Source: Acidimicrobiaceae bacterium (lineage in GTDB: Bacteria; Actinomycetota; Acidimicrobiia; Acidimicrobiales; Aldehydirespiratoraceae). Taken from it: a stretch of 41,536 nucleotides of DNA. The position numbers were made by a program, and so were the translations under genes. The stretch covers positions 1-41,536 of the forward strand of contig JAPOUM010000020.1 of the NCBI GenBank assembly GCA_026708645.1, given 5' to 3'. Positions 19,715 to 28,899 of this stretch are shown here, piece after piece. The notes beneath the pieces were generated by a model. That model was not told the origin of the DNA and did not search any database. It saw nothing but the letters and a program-made list of their open reading frames with translations. The first letter of the stretch is position 1; every line of letters starts with the position of its first letter.

Positions 19715-22700
19715 TCAGGCCAGCACCGCCGCGTCGAGGAGGTCCTGCTGCTCCTGGGCATGCACTGTGGGGCTGCCGCCGGCGGGGCTGCCCGACTCGG
19801 GCCGGCTGACCCGACGGATGCGGTAGTCGTCGCCGTGGGCCTCATAGAGCCGTCCTTTGACTGCGTTCCAGGCGCCCATGTTCTCGGGTTCCTCCTGCAG
19901 CCAGACGATCTCCGAAGCGTTCGGATAGCGGCGCAGTTCGTAGTCCACCGCGCCGTAGGGCCACGGGTAGACCTGCTCGACGCGGCACACGGCCAGGGGA
20001 GCGGAGTGCTCGTCGCGCAGCTCCATCGCGGCGTATGCCACTTTGCCGCTGCAGAAGACCACTCGGGTGACGGCCTCGGCGTCGAGGGAACCCGCATCGA
20101 CGGACGGGTCGCCCAGCACCTCCTCGAAAGTGCCTGACGACAGCTCGGCCACCTTCGAGCGGGCCGGCTTGGCGCGCAGCAGCGACTTGGGCGTGAAGAC
20201 GATAAGAGGCTTGCGGACACGGTGGATCATCTGGCGGCGCAGCAGATGGAAATACTGCCCGGCGGTGGTCGGCTGGCACACGTGCATGTTGTCCTCTGCG
20301 GCCAGGGTCAAGAATCGCTCGATGCGCGCCGAGGAGTGCTCGGGACCCTGGCCTTCCATGCCGTGAGGCAGCAGCAGCACGATGCCGCAGTTCTGGCCCC
20401 ACTTGTCTTCTGCGGCCACTATGAACTGGTCGATGATGATCTGGGCGCCGTTGGCGAAGTCCCCGAACTGGGCCTCCCAAATCACCAGAGCCTCGGGTTT
20501 GGCCACCGCATAGCCGTACTCGAAGCCCAAAGCGGCGTACTCCGACAGCAGCGAGTCATAGATCCAAAGCTGCGATTCGGGGCCGCACAGTCTCGTCAGC
20601 GGAACATGCTCCTCGCCGGTCAGATAGTCCACCAAGGTGGAATGCCGATGCGAGAAAGTGCCCCGCCGGCTGTCCTGTCCGCTGAGGCGCACCGTGGTGT
20701 CCTCGAGCAGCAGCGACCCGAAGGCCATCGCTTCGCCGACCCCCCAGTCCACCTCGCCGTTGCGGAAGGTCTGGTTGCGCTGCTCGAACTGCCGGGCCAG
20801 TTTGGGATGCAGGGTGAAACCCTCGGGCAGAGCGTTGAGAGCCTCGAAGACCCGCTCCACGGTGACCGAGTCGATGGCGGTGCGGACATGGGGCATCACT
20901 CCGAGCGGTGCCGGCGGTCGGCGGGCTCGAGCGCTCTGGCCGCCCGAGGAGTCGCGTGTCTCGTCGAGAGCGGCCTGAAGCTGCTCGCGGTACTCCACCA
21001 GCGCGGCGTCGGCGTCGGCTTCACTGATGTCGCCCCGCTTGAGCAGCGACTCGCGGTACTGGGTGCGCACCGAGGGCTTGGCGTCGATGCGCCGATACAT
21101 CTCCGGCAGCGTGTAGCTGGGGTCGTCCGCCTCGTTGTGGCCGTGGCGGCGGTAGCAGACCATGTCGATCACGGCGTCCTTGTTGAACCTCTGACGGTAG
21201 GCGAAAGCCATGCGGGCGACCCGCACGCAGGCCTCGGGGTCGTCGCCGTTGACGTGGAAGATCGGCGCGCCCACCATTTTCGCCACGTCGGTCGAGTACT
21301 GGGTGGAGCGCGCCGAGTCCGGCGTGGTGGTGAAGCCGAGCTGGTTGTTGATCACCAGATGGATGGTGCCGCCGACGCGGTAGCCGTCTATGAGGCTCAG
21401 GTTGAAGGTCTCAGCCACCACGCCCTGGCCGGCGAAGGCCGCGTCGCCGTGGACCAGCAGCGGCAGCACCGCGTACGGGCCGTAGCTGCCGGCGTCGTCG
21501 AGGTTGTCCAAGCGGGCTCTGGCCATGCCCACCACCACCGGGTCGACGGCCTCCAGATGCGACGGATTGGCCGCCAACTCCACCAGCAGGCGATTGCCCG
21601 AGGGGCTCTCGTAGGCGGCTATCTGACCCAGATGGTATTTGACGTCTCCGCTGCCCTGGATCTGGTCCTCGGTGATGGCGCCCTCGAACTCCTTGAACAG
21701 CTCGTGATAGGTCTTGCCCAGCAGGTTGACCAGAACGTTGAGCCGCCCCCGGTGAGCCATGCCCATCACCACTTCGGCCATGGGCGCGTCGGCCGCGCAA
21801 GTCAGCAAGGCGTCGAGCAGCGGGATCGCGGATTCCGCTCCTTCCAGCCCGAAGCGCTTCTGGCCGACGTATTTGGTGCCCAGGAAGCTGCTGAGCGCCT
21901 CTGCGGCGTTGAGCCGGCTGAGGATGCGCCGTTGATCGTCGGACTTGAGAGCGGTGTCGGTGCCCTCGATCTGCTCTTGTGTCCAGCGCTTCTCGGCGGG
22001 GTCCTGAATGTGCATGTATTCCACGCCGACGGTGCGGCAGTAAGCGTCGCGCAGCACGCCCAGCAGGTCGCCGAGCTTCATGCGGAGCTTCGGGCCGACG
22101 GTCGCGTAGATGCCGGTGTCGCTGCCGGTGAGGAACTCGCGGTCCAGATCCCAGATCGTCAGTCCGTAGGTGGCGGGATCCAGCTCGGCGTGCATCTCAG
22201 GCGCCTCGTCGCGCAGCGGGTTGAGATCGGCGATCAAGTGCCCCCGCACCCGGTACTGGTTGATCAGCTGGTTGACCTTCGCCTGTTTTTCGAGCATGGT
22301 GGCTTCACGGTCCACCGGATTGAAGTCGCGGCGCCACTTCACGGCCTCGTAGGGGATGTGCAGCGACTTGAAGACGGGTCCGTAGAAGTCGTCGGCGCCC
22401 AGCAGCAGATCGTGCACTCGCTGCAGGAACATTCCCGACTCGGCGCCCTGGATGACCCGATGGTCGTAGGTGCTGCTGATCGTCACCAGCTTGCTGACGC
22501 CCAAGTCGGCCAGCAGCGACGGATCCGCCGCCTCGTACTCGGTGGGGAACGCCAGCGCCCCCACGCCGACGATCGTGCCCTGACCGGACATCAGGCGCGG
22601 CACCGACTGCCTGGTGCCGATGGTCCCCGGGTTGGTGACGGTGACGGTGACGCCTTGAAGGTCCTCGGGGCGTATCGCGTTGTCGCGGACTCTGGCGATC

Positions 22701-23482
22701 TGCTCGTCGTAGCGATCCACGAAATCCGCGAAGTCGAGCGTGTCGGCGTCGTGGATGCACGGCACCATCAGCGTCCGGCTGCCGTCGGGGCGCGCTATGT
22801 CGACGGCGATGCCGAGCCCGATGTGGTCGGGTCGCAGAATGCGCGGCCTGCCCTGAGGGTCGCGGATGTAAATGCTGTTCATCGCCGGGATCGTCTCGCT
22901 GATGGCTCTCACCACCGCGAAGCCGATCAGATGCGTGAAGGAGACCTTCCTCACCATTTTGCGGCTCAAGTGCCCGTTGATGATCTTGCGGTTGACCTCG
23001 AGGAGCTTGGCGGGTATGTCGCGGAAGCTCGTGGCGGTGGGCACGGCCAGACTGGTTTCCATGTTGTCGACGATGCGAGCGCCGATGCCTCGGATCAGCT
23101 CGCCGTCGGGTTCGGCTGCGGCGTCGGCGGCTGGCGCGGGTTCGGCTTGCTCTGCGCCGCCGCCGGCGCCGGGTTCAGGTTGCTCGGCGGCTTGTGCGGG
23201 GTCGGGTCTGGCCCCGTCGGTCGTCGAGGAGTCGGCGTCGGGGGTCACCTCCGTGGCGGTGGCCTCGATTGTGGCGCCGGCCGCAGCGGCGCGTCCGGCG
23301 CCCGGGGATGCGCCCGACCGGCCTTGCGCGGGCGCAGCGGCGGCGGACTCCCCTTCGAACAGTGCGCGCCAGGACTCGTCCACCGAGCCGGGGTCGGTGA
23401 CCCAGAGCGCGCGCATCTCGTCGATGATCCAGGCGTTGGCGCCCAACGATTCGCCGGCTTCAGGACGCTCCCGGTCGTTCAC
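19715..23482 (-). CDS. kgd: Multifunctional 2-oxoglutarate enzyme (acyltransferase-E1 fusion)
   Basis: Actinobacterial fusion of 2-oxoglutarate dehydrogenase E1 with an E2-type acyltransferase lacking a lipoyl domain. It acts in the TCA cycle with lipoylated E2p and Lpd, and can also act as 2-oxoglutarate decarboxylase. Residues 1-45 hold the E1 N-terminal helix (NAWIIDEMRALW), 46-125 an Ala/Pro/Glu linker, and about 130-360 the acyltransferase with His341 in TYDHRVIQGAESG. The thiamine-dependent E1 follows (KRFGLEGAES, MAHRGRLNVLVN, GDDPEACVRVARMA, VCYRRHGHNEADDPSYTLPEMY). 1255 residues, normal. GTG 23482 lies seven bases after TAGGAT. Divergent from the exonuclease gene; its stop overlaps the open frame of the CysQ-like gene. 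Confidence 0.93.
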   Translation of the reverse strand: MNDRERPEAGESLGANAWIIDEMRALWVTDPGSVDESWRALFEGESAAAAPAQGRSGASPGAGRAAAAGATIEATATEVTPDADSSTTDGARPDPAQAAEQPEPGAGGGAEQAEPAPAADAAAEPDGELIRGIGARIVDNMETSLAVPTATSFRDIPAKLLEVNRKIINGHLSRKMVRKVSFTHLIGFAVVRAISETIPAMNSIYIRDPQGRPRILRPDHIGLGIAVDIARPDGSRTLMVPCIHDADTLDFADFVDRYDEQIARVRDNAIRPEDLQGVTVTVTNPGTIGTRQSVPRLMSGQGTIVGVGALAFPTEYEAADPSLLADLGVSKLVTISSTYDHRVIQGAESGMFLQRVHDLLLGADDFYGPVFKSLHIPYEAVKWRRDFNPVDREATMLEKQAKVNQLINQYRVRGHLIADLNPLRDEAPEMHAELDPATYGLTIWDLDREFLTGSDTGIYATVGPKLRMKLGDLLGVLRDAYCRTVGVEYMHIQDPAEKRWTQEQIEGTDTALKSDDQRRILSRLNAAEALSSFLGTKYVGQKRFGLEGAESAIPLLDALLTCAADAPMAEVVMGMAHRGRLNVLVNLLGKTYHELFKEFEGAITEDQIQGSGDVKYHLGQIAAYESPSGNRLLVELAANPSHLEAVDPVVVGMARARLDNLDDAGSYGPYAVLPLLVHGDAAFAGQGVVAETFNLSLIDGYRVGGTIHLVINNQLGFTTTPDSARSTQYSTDVAKMVGAPIFHVNGDDPEACVRVARMAFAYRQRFNKDAVIDMVCYRRHGHNEADDPSYTLPEMYRRIDAKPSVRTQYRESLLKRGDISEADADAALVEYREQLQAALDETRDSSGGQSARARRPPAPLGVMPHVRTAIDSVTVERVFEALNALPEGFTLHPKLARQFEQRNQTFRNGEVDWGVGEAMAFGSLLLEDTTVRLSGQDSRRGTFSHRHSTLVDYLTGEEHVPLTRLCGPESQLWIYDSLLSEYAALGFEYGYAVAKPEALVIWEAQFGDFANGAQIIIDQFIVAAEDKWGQNCGIVLLLPHGMEGQGPEHSSARIERFLTLAAEDNMHVCQPTTAGQYFHLLRRQMIHRVRKPLIVFTPKSLLRAKPARSKVAELSSGTFEEVLGDPSVDAGSLDAEAVTRVVFCSGKVAYAAMELRDEHSAPLAVCRVEQVYPWPYGAVDYELRRYPNASEIVWLQEEPENMGAWNAVKGRLYEAHGDDYRIRRVSRPESGSPAGGSPTVHAQEQQDLLDAAVLA

Positions 23483-23529
23483 GTCCGCGATCCTAGTTGC
23501 CGCCCGGCGGCGCCGATAGGGTCGCGGTC
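23483..23529. promoter_or_regulatory. Divergent promoters for kgd and the exonuclease III gene
   Basis: Only 47 bases separate the two divergent GTG starts. On the minus strand TAGGAT (23495-23490) precedes kgd by seven bases. On the plus strand TAGGGT (23517-23522) precedes the exonuclease start by seven bases. The -35 region of each would overlap the -10 box of the other, so the promoters probably compete. Confidence 0.55.
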
Positions 23530-24372
23530 GTGCGGGTGGTCACCTGGAATGTCAACTCGCTCAAGGCGCGTCTCGGCCGGGTGCGGCGCTGGATCGAAGC
23601 CTTCTCTCCTGACGTCGTCTGCCTGCAAGAGACCAAGCTCTCCGACGACGCGTTCGCGCGACTGGACTTCGAGTCGTTCGGCTATGACTGCGTCCACAAC
23701 GGCGAGGGGCGCTGGAACGGCGTCGCGATTCTGAGCAGGGTGGGGCTCGACGACCCGGTAGCCGGATTCGGCGAAGGCGTCGAACCCGACGGCGAGGCCC
23801 GGCTCGCTTGGGCTACGTGCGGCGGCGTGCGGGTGGCCTCGTGCTATGTGCCCAACGGACGCGCCCTCGGCCATGACCACTACCACTACAAGCTCGACTG
23901 GCTGCAGCGGCTGCGAGACTCCCTCGACGTCCAGGCTGCCGGAGATCAGGCTGCCGGAGGTGCTGCGGTGCTGGTGTGCGGCGACTTCAACGTCGCCCCC
24001 GACGACCGGGACGTCTACGACCCTGCGGAGTTCGTCGGCGCCACCCACACTTCTGACGCCGAGCGCGAGCGTCTGGCCGGCCTGCTCGACTGGGGGCTCG
24101 TGGACTTGTTCCGCGAGCATCACCATGACGGCGGCCTGTTCAGCTGGTGGGACTACCGCGGCGGCGACTTCCACAAGCGCAAAGGAATGCGGATCGACCT
24201 CGCCTTGGGCAGCCGCCGCGTCGCCGCGGCCGCCGACTTCGTGCTGATCGACCGCAACGAGCGCAAAGGCCCGAAGGACGATCCCCCCAGCGACCACGCT
24301 CCGCTGCTGGTCGATCTTGACGACGCCGCGCTGCGCGAGTCGTCGGTGTCGTCGATGGACTGCCCTGGTTGA
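23530..24372 (+). CDS. xth: Exonuclease III family AP endonuclease
   Basis: Exonuclease III/AP endonuclease of the endonuclease-exonuclease-phosphatase superfamily, acting in base excision repair at abasic sites and 3' ends. Motifs in order: VVTWNVNSLKARL, VVCLQETKLSD (metal Glu), NGVAILSR, SCYVPNGRALGHDHYHYKLDWL, VCGDFNVAPDDRDVYDP, GLFSWWDYRGGDFHKRKGMR in part, IDLALGS and SDHAPLLVDL (catalytic Asp-His). About 280 residues. GTG 23530 starts directly with the conserved first strand and lies seven bases after TAGGGT. The 117 bases that follow hold two copies of CGTG(G/A)TGAAGCGCCG about 33 bases apart and no gene. Confidence 0.9.
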   Translation: MRVVTWNVNSLKARLGRVRRWIEAFSPDVVCLQETKLSDDAFARLDFESFGYDCVHNGEGRWNGVAILSRVGLDDPVAGFGEGVEPDGEARLAWATCGGVRVASCYVPNGRALGHDHYHYKLDWLQRLRDSLDVQAAGDQAAGGAAVLVCGDFNVAPDDRDVYDPAEFVGATHTSDAERERLAGLLDWGLVDLFREHHHDGGLFSWWDYRGGDFHKRKGMRIDLALGSRRVAAAADFVLIDRNERKGPKDDPPSDHAPLLVDLDDAALRESSVSSMDCPG

Positions 24373-24489
24373 GTTCTCGGTGGGGCGGGTCGTGGTGAAG
24401 CGCCGACGGGATGGCGGAGAACCGTGATGAAGCGCCGCGAAGCATGAGAAGCATTACGCCGGGAAGCGTGACGGAGTTGTGAGGACGCC

Positions 24490-26847
24490 GTGCTGACGCC
24501 GCTGGACGAGCACGCGCTGCTGGTGTTCTGGACCCAGCTGCTGGTGCTGGTGGCGGCGGCACGGGCGCTGGGCTACGTGACTCGTCGAGTGGGCCTTCCT
24601 TCGGTGATAGGCCAACTGGCGGCCGGCGTGATACTCGGCCCCTCGGTGTTCGGCGCTGTGTGGCCGGGCGGCTTCGAATGGTTCATCCCCGAGGAGGTGA
24701 TCTCGTCGGGCGCGCTTTTCGCGGTCACCTGGCTCGGTGTGGCGCTGCTGCTGGTCACTGCCGGCTTCGAGACCGACCTGGAGCTGATCCGCCGCCTCGG
24801 CCGCGCCGCGGCTCTGGTGACCGGCTTCAGCCTTGTGGTCCCGCTGGCCGGGGGTCTGGTCACGGGTCTGCTGCTGCCTGAGGACTTCGTGGGCGGAGGC
24901 GCCGACCGCACCGTGTTCGCGCTTTTCGTTGCCGCGGCGTTGTCGGTCTCGGCTCTTGCGGTGATCGCGCGGATCTTGTCGGAGCTGGGCCTGATGCGGC
25001 GCGACTTCGGACAGATCACCGTGGCTGCCGGCATGGCCAACGACGTGGTCGGCTGGGTGATGCTCGCAGTGTTCACGGGTTTCGCCACAGCCGGCGAGGT
25101 GTCGCTGGGCGGCACGCTGCGCACCGTCTTGGGTTTGGCGGCCTTCTTGGCGCTGGCCATGACGCTTGGCCAGCGCGCCGTGGACGCCGGCCTGCGCCGG
25201 ATACGCCGCGACGGCCCCAACATTCAAGGAGCGCTCAGCCTGGCGGTGATGACCATGCTGGTGTTCGGAGTGTCCACCCAGGCTCTGGGAATCGAAGCCG
25301 TGCTGGGGGCGTTCGTGGCCGGGGTGGTGCTCAACCGGTCGCGCTTCCAACAGCACGAAGTCGTTCAGCACATCGAGTCGCTCACCAACGCCTTCCTTGC
25401 TCCGGTCTTCTTCGCTATGGCCGGGCTGCGGATGGATCTCGGGCTGCTGGGCGACAGCGAGGCGCTGCTCTGGGCGGGGGCGGTGATGGTGGTGGCCATC
25501 GTCGCCAAGTTCGCCGGAGCGTTCGTCGGCGCCAGGCTCGCGGGACAGTCCAGGCGGGCCGCTTCAGCCTTGGGGGCGGGGCTCAACGCTCGCGGCGCCC
25601 TCGAGATCGTCATCGCCTCTGTCGGGCTGTCGTTGGGCGTGTTCAGCGAGACGGCCTACACCGTGATAGTGCTGGTGCCGCTGGTGACTTCGGTGTTCGC
25701 CGCTGTCAGCTTGCGTCTGGTGGTGCGCGACTGGATCGGGTCGCCCGACGAAGTCGAGCGGCTGGAGCGCGAGGAGGCATTGAGCCGCAACCTCGTGGTG
25801 CGCTCCTCGAGGTTGCTTCTGGCTTCCAGGTCCGAGCCCGCGTCGATAGCAGCCGCCCAGCTGATGCATTTCGCCTGGCCGGTGCAGGTGCCCGCCACGG
25901 TGGTCTCGGTGACTCCCGACAGCGGCGCCGACGACAGAGGCGCTGAAAGATCCGGGAGATTCGCCGGATCGTCCGACCGAGTCCGGGGACGGGACCGGAT
26001 CGGCGATGCCAGCTCCGGTGGCGCTGCCAGTGCCGTGGGCGGTGCTGGTGTCGTGGGTGCTGCCGGCGCCGCCGAGAGCGCCGCGGCCAAGGGGCGTTGG
26101 CCCGACATCGCCGTCATCCGCAGCGTGCTCGACGGACGGGAAGTCGATCACCGCCAGTTGAGGGCTGCGGGCTCGGACGCCGCGGCCGTCGCTGGGGCGA
26201 TCGTGGCCGAGGCGCGTCTCGGGTACGGGGCGATCTGTGTGGGGGTGGCGGTCCGTCACGACGCGCAGCTCTACTCGCCGCTGGTCGACGAGCTGCTGTT
26301 GAACTCGCCGCTGCCGGTGGTGATCGTCAGGCGGGCGTTGAGCCTGGAGACTCCGCTGCCGGGGGCTTTCACCCGTGCGATCGTTCCGGTGACGGGGACG
26401 CGGTCCTCGAGCGCCGCCCAGGAAGTGGCTTTCGGGGTGAGCAGCCAGCTGGGAACCGAGGTGGTGCTGACTCACGTAGTGCAGCGGCCGTGGGCCGAAC
26501 TGCAGAGACTGCCGCGCCGACTGGCCCGCAGCCGCCTGGCGACCCGAGTGCTCGGCGAGTCCTCGACCGGCGACACCCGGCCGGTGGTGGACGCGCTCAT
26601 GGACGCGGCTCAGGCTCGCGGCGCGGAGATGGGCGTCGCTGCGCGCACTCTGGTTTCTGAGGGCGCCACGGCGGCCACGACGCTGGTGTCGGCGGCGGCT
26701 GAGCAGGAAGCCGACCTTGTTGTTCTGGGAGCTTCGCTGCGCAATGTGGACGGACGACCGTTCCTGGGGCACACAGTCGAGACGGTGCTGGAGCAGTGCC
26801 CGGCCAACGTGGCCGTGGTGGCCCTGCCCCGGCCCTCCACCGCCTAA
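24490..26847 (+). CDS. CPA2-type cation/H+ antiporter with UspA-like C-terminus
   Basis: A 785-residue protein. Residues 1-415 form about a dozen membrane helices of the monovalent cation:proton antiporter-2 family: VGLPSVIGQLAAGVILGPS, LLVTAGFETDLELIRR, SVSALAVIARILSELGL, ANDVVGWVML (the ND pair that carries the ion), GAFVAGVVLNRS and GLNARGALEIVIASVGLSLG. A Gly/Ala/Ser/Asp linker at about 475-535 separates this from two universal-stress-like segments; the last (TRAIVPVTGTRSSSAAQEV ... LVVLGASLRNVDGRPFLGHT) is a good UspA match with the nucleotide-binding Gly pattern. It should exchange Na+ or K+ for protons under control of nucleotide binding. GTG 24490 is the first in-frame start, with GAGGA upstream. 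Confidence 0.87.
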   Translation: MLTPLDEHALLVFWTQLLVLVAAARALGYVTRRVGLPSVIGQLAAGVILGPSVFGAVWPGGFEWFIPEEVISSGALFAVTWLGVALLLVTAGFETDLELIRRLGRAAALVTGFSLVVPLAGGLVTGLLLPEDFVGGGADRTVFALFVAAALSVSALAVIARILSELGLMRRDFGQITVAAGMANDVVGWVMLAVFTGFATAGEVSLGGTLRTVLGLAAFLALAMTLGQRAVDAGLRRIRRDGPNIQGALSLAVMTMLVFGVSTQALGIEAVLGAFVAGVVLNRSRFQQHEVVQHIESLTNAFLAPVFFAMAGLRMDLGLLGDSEALLWAGAVMVVAIVAKFAGAFVGARLAGQSRRAASALGAGLNARGALEIVIASVGLSLGVFSETAYTVIVLVPLVTSVFAAVSLRLVVRDWIGSPDEVERLEREEALSRNLVVRSSRLLLASRSEPASIAAAQLMHFAWPVQVPATVVSVTPDSGADDRGAERSGRFAGSSDRVRGRDRIGDASSGGAASAVGGAGVVGAAGAAESAAAKGRWPDIAVIRSVLDGREVDHRQLRAAGSDAAAVAGAIVAEARLGYGAICVGVAVRHDAQLYSPLVDELLLNSPLPVVIVRRALSLETPLPGAFTRAIVPVTGTRSSSAAQEVAFGVSSQLGTEVVLTHVVQRPWAELQRLPRRLARSRLATRVLGESSTGDTRPVVDALMDAAQARGAEMGVAARTLVSEGATAATTLVSAAAEQEADLVVLGASLRNVDGRPFLGHTVETVLEQCPANVAVVALPRPSTA

Positions 26848-26898
26848 CCGCCGAGAGGGAGCGCGCCCAGCCGGTGTCCCCGACCGGCTCAGCCCGGC

Positions 26899-27294
26899 TC
26901 AGCATTGCTCCTGAGTTTCGGCGGGGGAGAGTTGTGCCTCGACGATGGCGGTCACGGTCTTGCGGCCGAGCCCCGACGCCTCCTGCCACTCGTCGATGAG
27001 CAGAGGCGTGCGCTGGACCAGCAGCAGCGTGCGCGGATCCTCTCGTACCGCAGCCGCGACGTCCGGATCCTGCATCGCCAGCACCGATCCGGCCAGCTGC
27101 AACGCAGTGGTGGTCTTGCCGACCCCGCGGGGGCCGCGCAACTCTACCGCCGCCGAACGCGACAACGCCCTGTCGAGTCCGCCGTCGACCAGCCTCGGAA
27201 TGTAAGGCTCGGGGCCTCCAGGCGCCGCCGAGGTGAGCACGGAAAGATCGTCGGGCAGCCTGCCGGCTCTGTGCGGCGGCCTGAGATCAGCCAT
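26899..27294 (-). pseudogene. Truncated AAA/DUF4143-type ATPase, N-terminal fragment
   Basis: A 131-residue frame with PEPYIPRLVDGGLDRAL, Walker A ELRGPRGVGKTTTALQLA and Walker B TPLLIDEWQEASGL. This is the beginning of the AAA_14/DUF4143 family. Full-length members continue with a sensor region (VLTGSA-like), a long helical middle and DUF4143, over 400 residues. Here the frame stops at 26899, 50 bases from the antiporter stop, and no continuation is visible. It is a truncated remnant, perhaps still translated. It differs enough from the gene at 17132-18724 to be an independent family member. Confidence 0.65.
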
Positions 27295-27834
27295 CGATGC
27301 CCATCTCCAAGCCGGTCACAGCACTACCCGCACTCGTGGCTTGCGCACGCCCAACAGTCTATGCCTGCGCGTTTTGAAGACCATAACTTAGTCATTTTGA
27401 AGCCCTCAATCCACGCGATTTGCATACGCCGCACTTTTGCGGCGGCGGGATGGTGTCGGGTTGCGCATAGCAGACCTCGGGCGCAGTGTGAACTGGATGC
27501 TGGAGCTGAAGTCGGTGATGAATCAAACCAGTCGCCAGAGCGGTCCAGCGACGCGTCCGAGAGAGTTCTCACAGCTCAGGCTCGAAAGCTTGCTCGTAGG
27601 CGTAGCGCGCAGTGGCTCTGCCAAGCAGCGGCTGCTGGAGGAGGGCGGACTCCACGGGTGGAGTTGCCCACCTCCTAGAGTTATTGAGGTAAGATGACAC
27701 GCGGTGAGGTATGCTGCGTGATAAGTTACGAACTAGGCAGTGCCTAAGATGTCGAAAAACAGCCAAGGAACTGGAACTTTAGTAACAACGATTCAAACTG
27801 TGCGATGAAATCGAACTCAGGCAAGGAGAAAATG
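27295..27834. other. 540-base intergenic stretch, entry to an AT-richer island
   Basis: No convincing gene. Holds a perfect stem-loop at 27427-27444 (CGCCGCA, loop CTTT, TGCGGCG). On the minus strand it also holds a 28-codon frame after AGGAGG (about 27652-27569, ending GRATARYAYEQAFEPEL) that looks like a gene tail. From about 27,680 base composition shifts towards A/T. TAAGAT at about 27689 and TATGCT at about 27709 are possible -10 boxes for the downstream pair; neither has a clear -35. Confidence 0.4.
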
Positions 27835-28899
27835 ATGCTTGAGAGCATTAGCATTAAAAATTATCGAGGCTTCAAAGATTGCTTGATTGGCGACTTCGGT
27901 AGAATCAATATTTTTGCTGGAATGAATAACTCGGGCAAAACTACTTTGTTGGAAGCGCTGTTTCTTTGGTCTGCTGCTGGCAACCCACAGTCCGCATTCA
28001 ATCCTATCTTGGTGCGAGTCGATGTACCCGTTGAAAGAGTGCCCATTCCAGGTCCAGTACCTAGTGTGATGCCAGGTGCTGGGTATATGTGGAGCACTGC
28101 GTGGCAGCCGATGTTCCATGCTCTCGGAGTGGAAACTCCCATCGAGATCGTCGGCACTCATGGATCTTATGGGGCATTAAAGCTCAATATTTCAACAGAA
28201 CAATCCGACGAGTTAGTGATCTCATCCAATACCGATACTAGCAACGGTTTTCCCGATGATCTGATCTTTCGATTCGGAAACAGCGACAAAAGCGACCCAT
28301 GCGAAATCAGGATAAAGACTTCAGGAGCCGGCTACGACATTAGAACAAATGGGGAAATAGAGGTTCCTCTCCAGTCGGTTTTCGTTAGTATGCACGACAT
28401 AGCTATTGACATAGAACGCCTCTCGCGACTGAAAAAGGAGAAGGCGGATGACAGCGTCCTCAAGGCGATCCAGATGGTCGATTCATCTGTAAACAGTATC
28501 GAGATCGGAGTCTTCGGCAATCATGTCATAATTCTTGCCGATATCGGTCTTGAAGACCGTCTTCCCCTGCAGGCTCTGGGTGTTGGCCCACAAAGAGCCG
28601 CATCGCTAGCTACGAATGCAGCGACTGCCGCTGGAGGGCTCTTGCTGATCGATGAGTTTGATGCCGGACTGCACCATAGCAAAATTGGAGATGTCTGGAA
28701 GGCGCTTCACGCCATAGCTGTCGACAGGAACGTGCAGGTATTTGCCACCACCCATAGCTACGAGTGCGTCCGTGCTGCTGCTGAGTTTCTGGATGATGAT
28801 GAACCGCATTTCTATCGACTTCAAGATGGTTCAGCAACAAGCTATCCGCCTGATGTGTTAGCAGATGCTATCACAGCACAGATGGAGGTACGCGGATGA
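27835..28899 (+). CDS. AAA ATPase of the OLD/PARIS-like (AAA_15/AAA_21) family
   Basis: ABC-type ATPase of about 354 residues, like the N-terminal half of OLD nucleases or AriA of PARIS. Residues 1-15 (MLESISIKNYRGF) are the typical opening. Walker A is GMNNSGKTTLLEAL (Lys35). A signature-like ALGVGPQRAASL lies near 248, Walker B is LLLIDEFDAGLHHS (Asp273, Glu274) and the H-loop is VFATTHSYEC (His307). ATG 27835 lies six bases after AAGGAG; ATG 27832 is equally possible and ATG 27805 less so. The stop overlaps the start of a TOPRIM-like gene, so the two products are made together. Codon use is much more A/T-rich than its neighbours (27 G/C in 28201-28260), indicating transfer. Probable sensor/motor of a defence system; inferred. 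Confidence 0.85.
   Translation: MLESISIKNYRGFKDCLIGDFGRINIFAGMNNSGKTTLLEALFLWSAAGNPQSAFNPILVRVDVPVERVPIPGPVPSVMPGAGYMWSTAWQPMFHALGVETPIEIVGTHGSYGALKLNISTEQSDELVISSNTDTSNGFPDDLIFRFGNSDKSDPCEIRIKTSGAGYDIRTNGEIEVPLQSVFVSMHDIAIDIERLSRLKKEKADDSVLKAIQMVDSSVNSIEIGVFGNHVIILADIGLEDRLPLQALGVGPQRAASLATNAATAAGGLLLIDEFDAGLHHSKIGDVWKALHAIAVDRNVQVFATTHSYECVRAAAEFLDDDEPHFYRLQDGSATSYPPDVLADAITAQMEVRG

Noticed and set aside
20222..23734. 1170-codon open frame on the plus strand
   Set aside because: It lies opposite kgd; its composition is that of a reverse-strand shadow in GC-rich DNA and it shows no domain, whereas kgd has all family motifs.
27437..27697. 86-codon plus-strand frame before the ATPase pair
   Set aside because: No ribosome site, no motif, and it mixes sequence with unrelated composition; likely chance.
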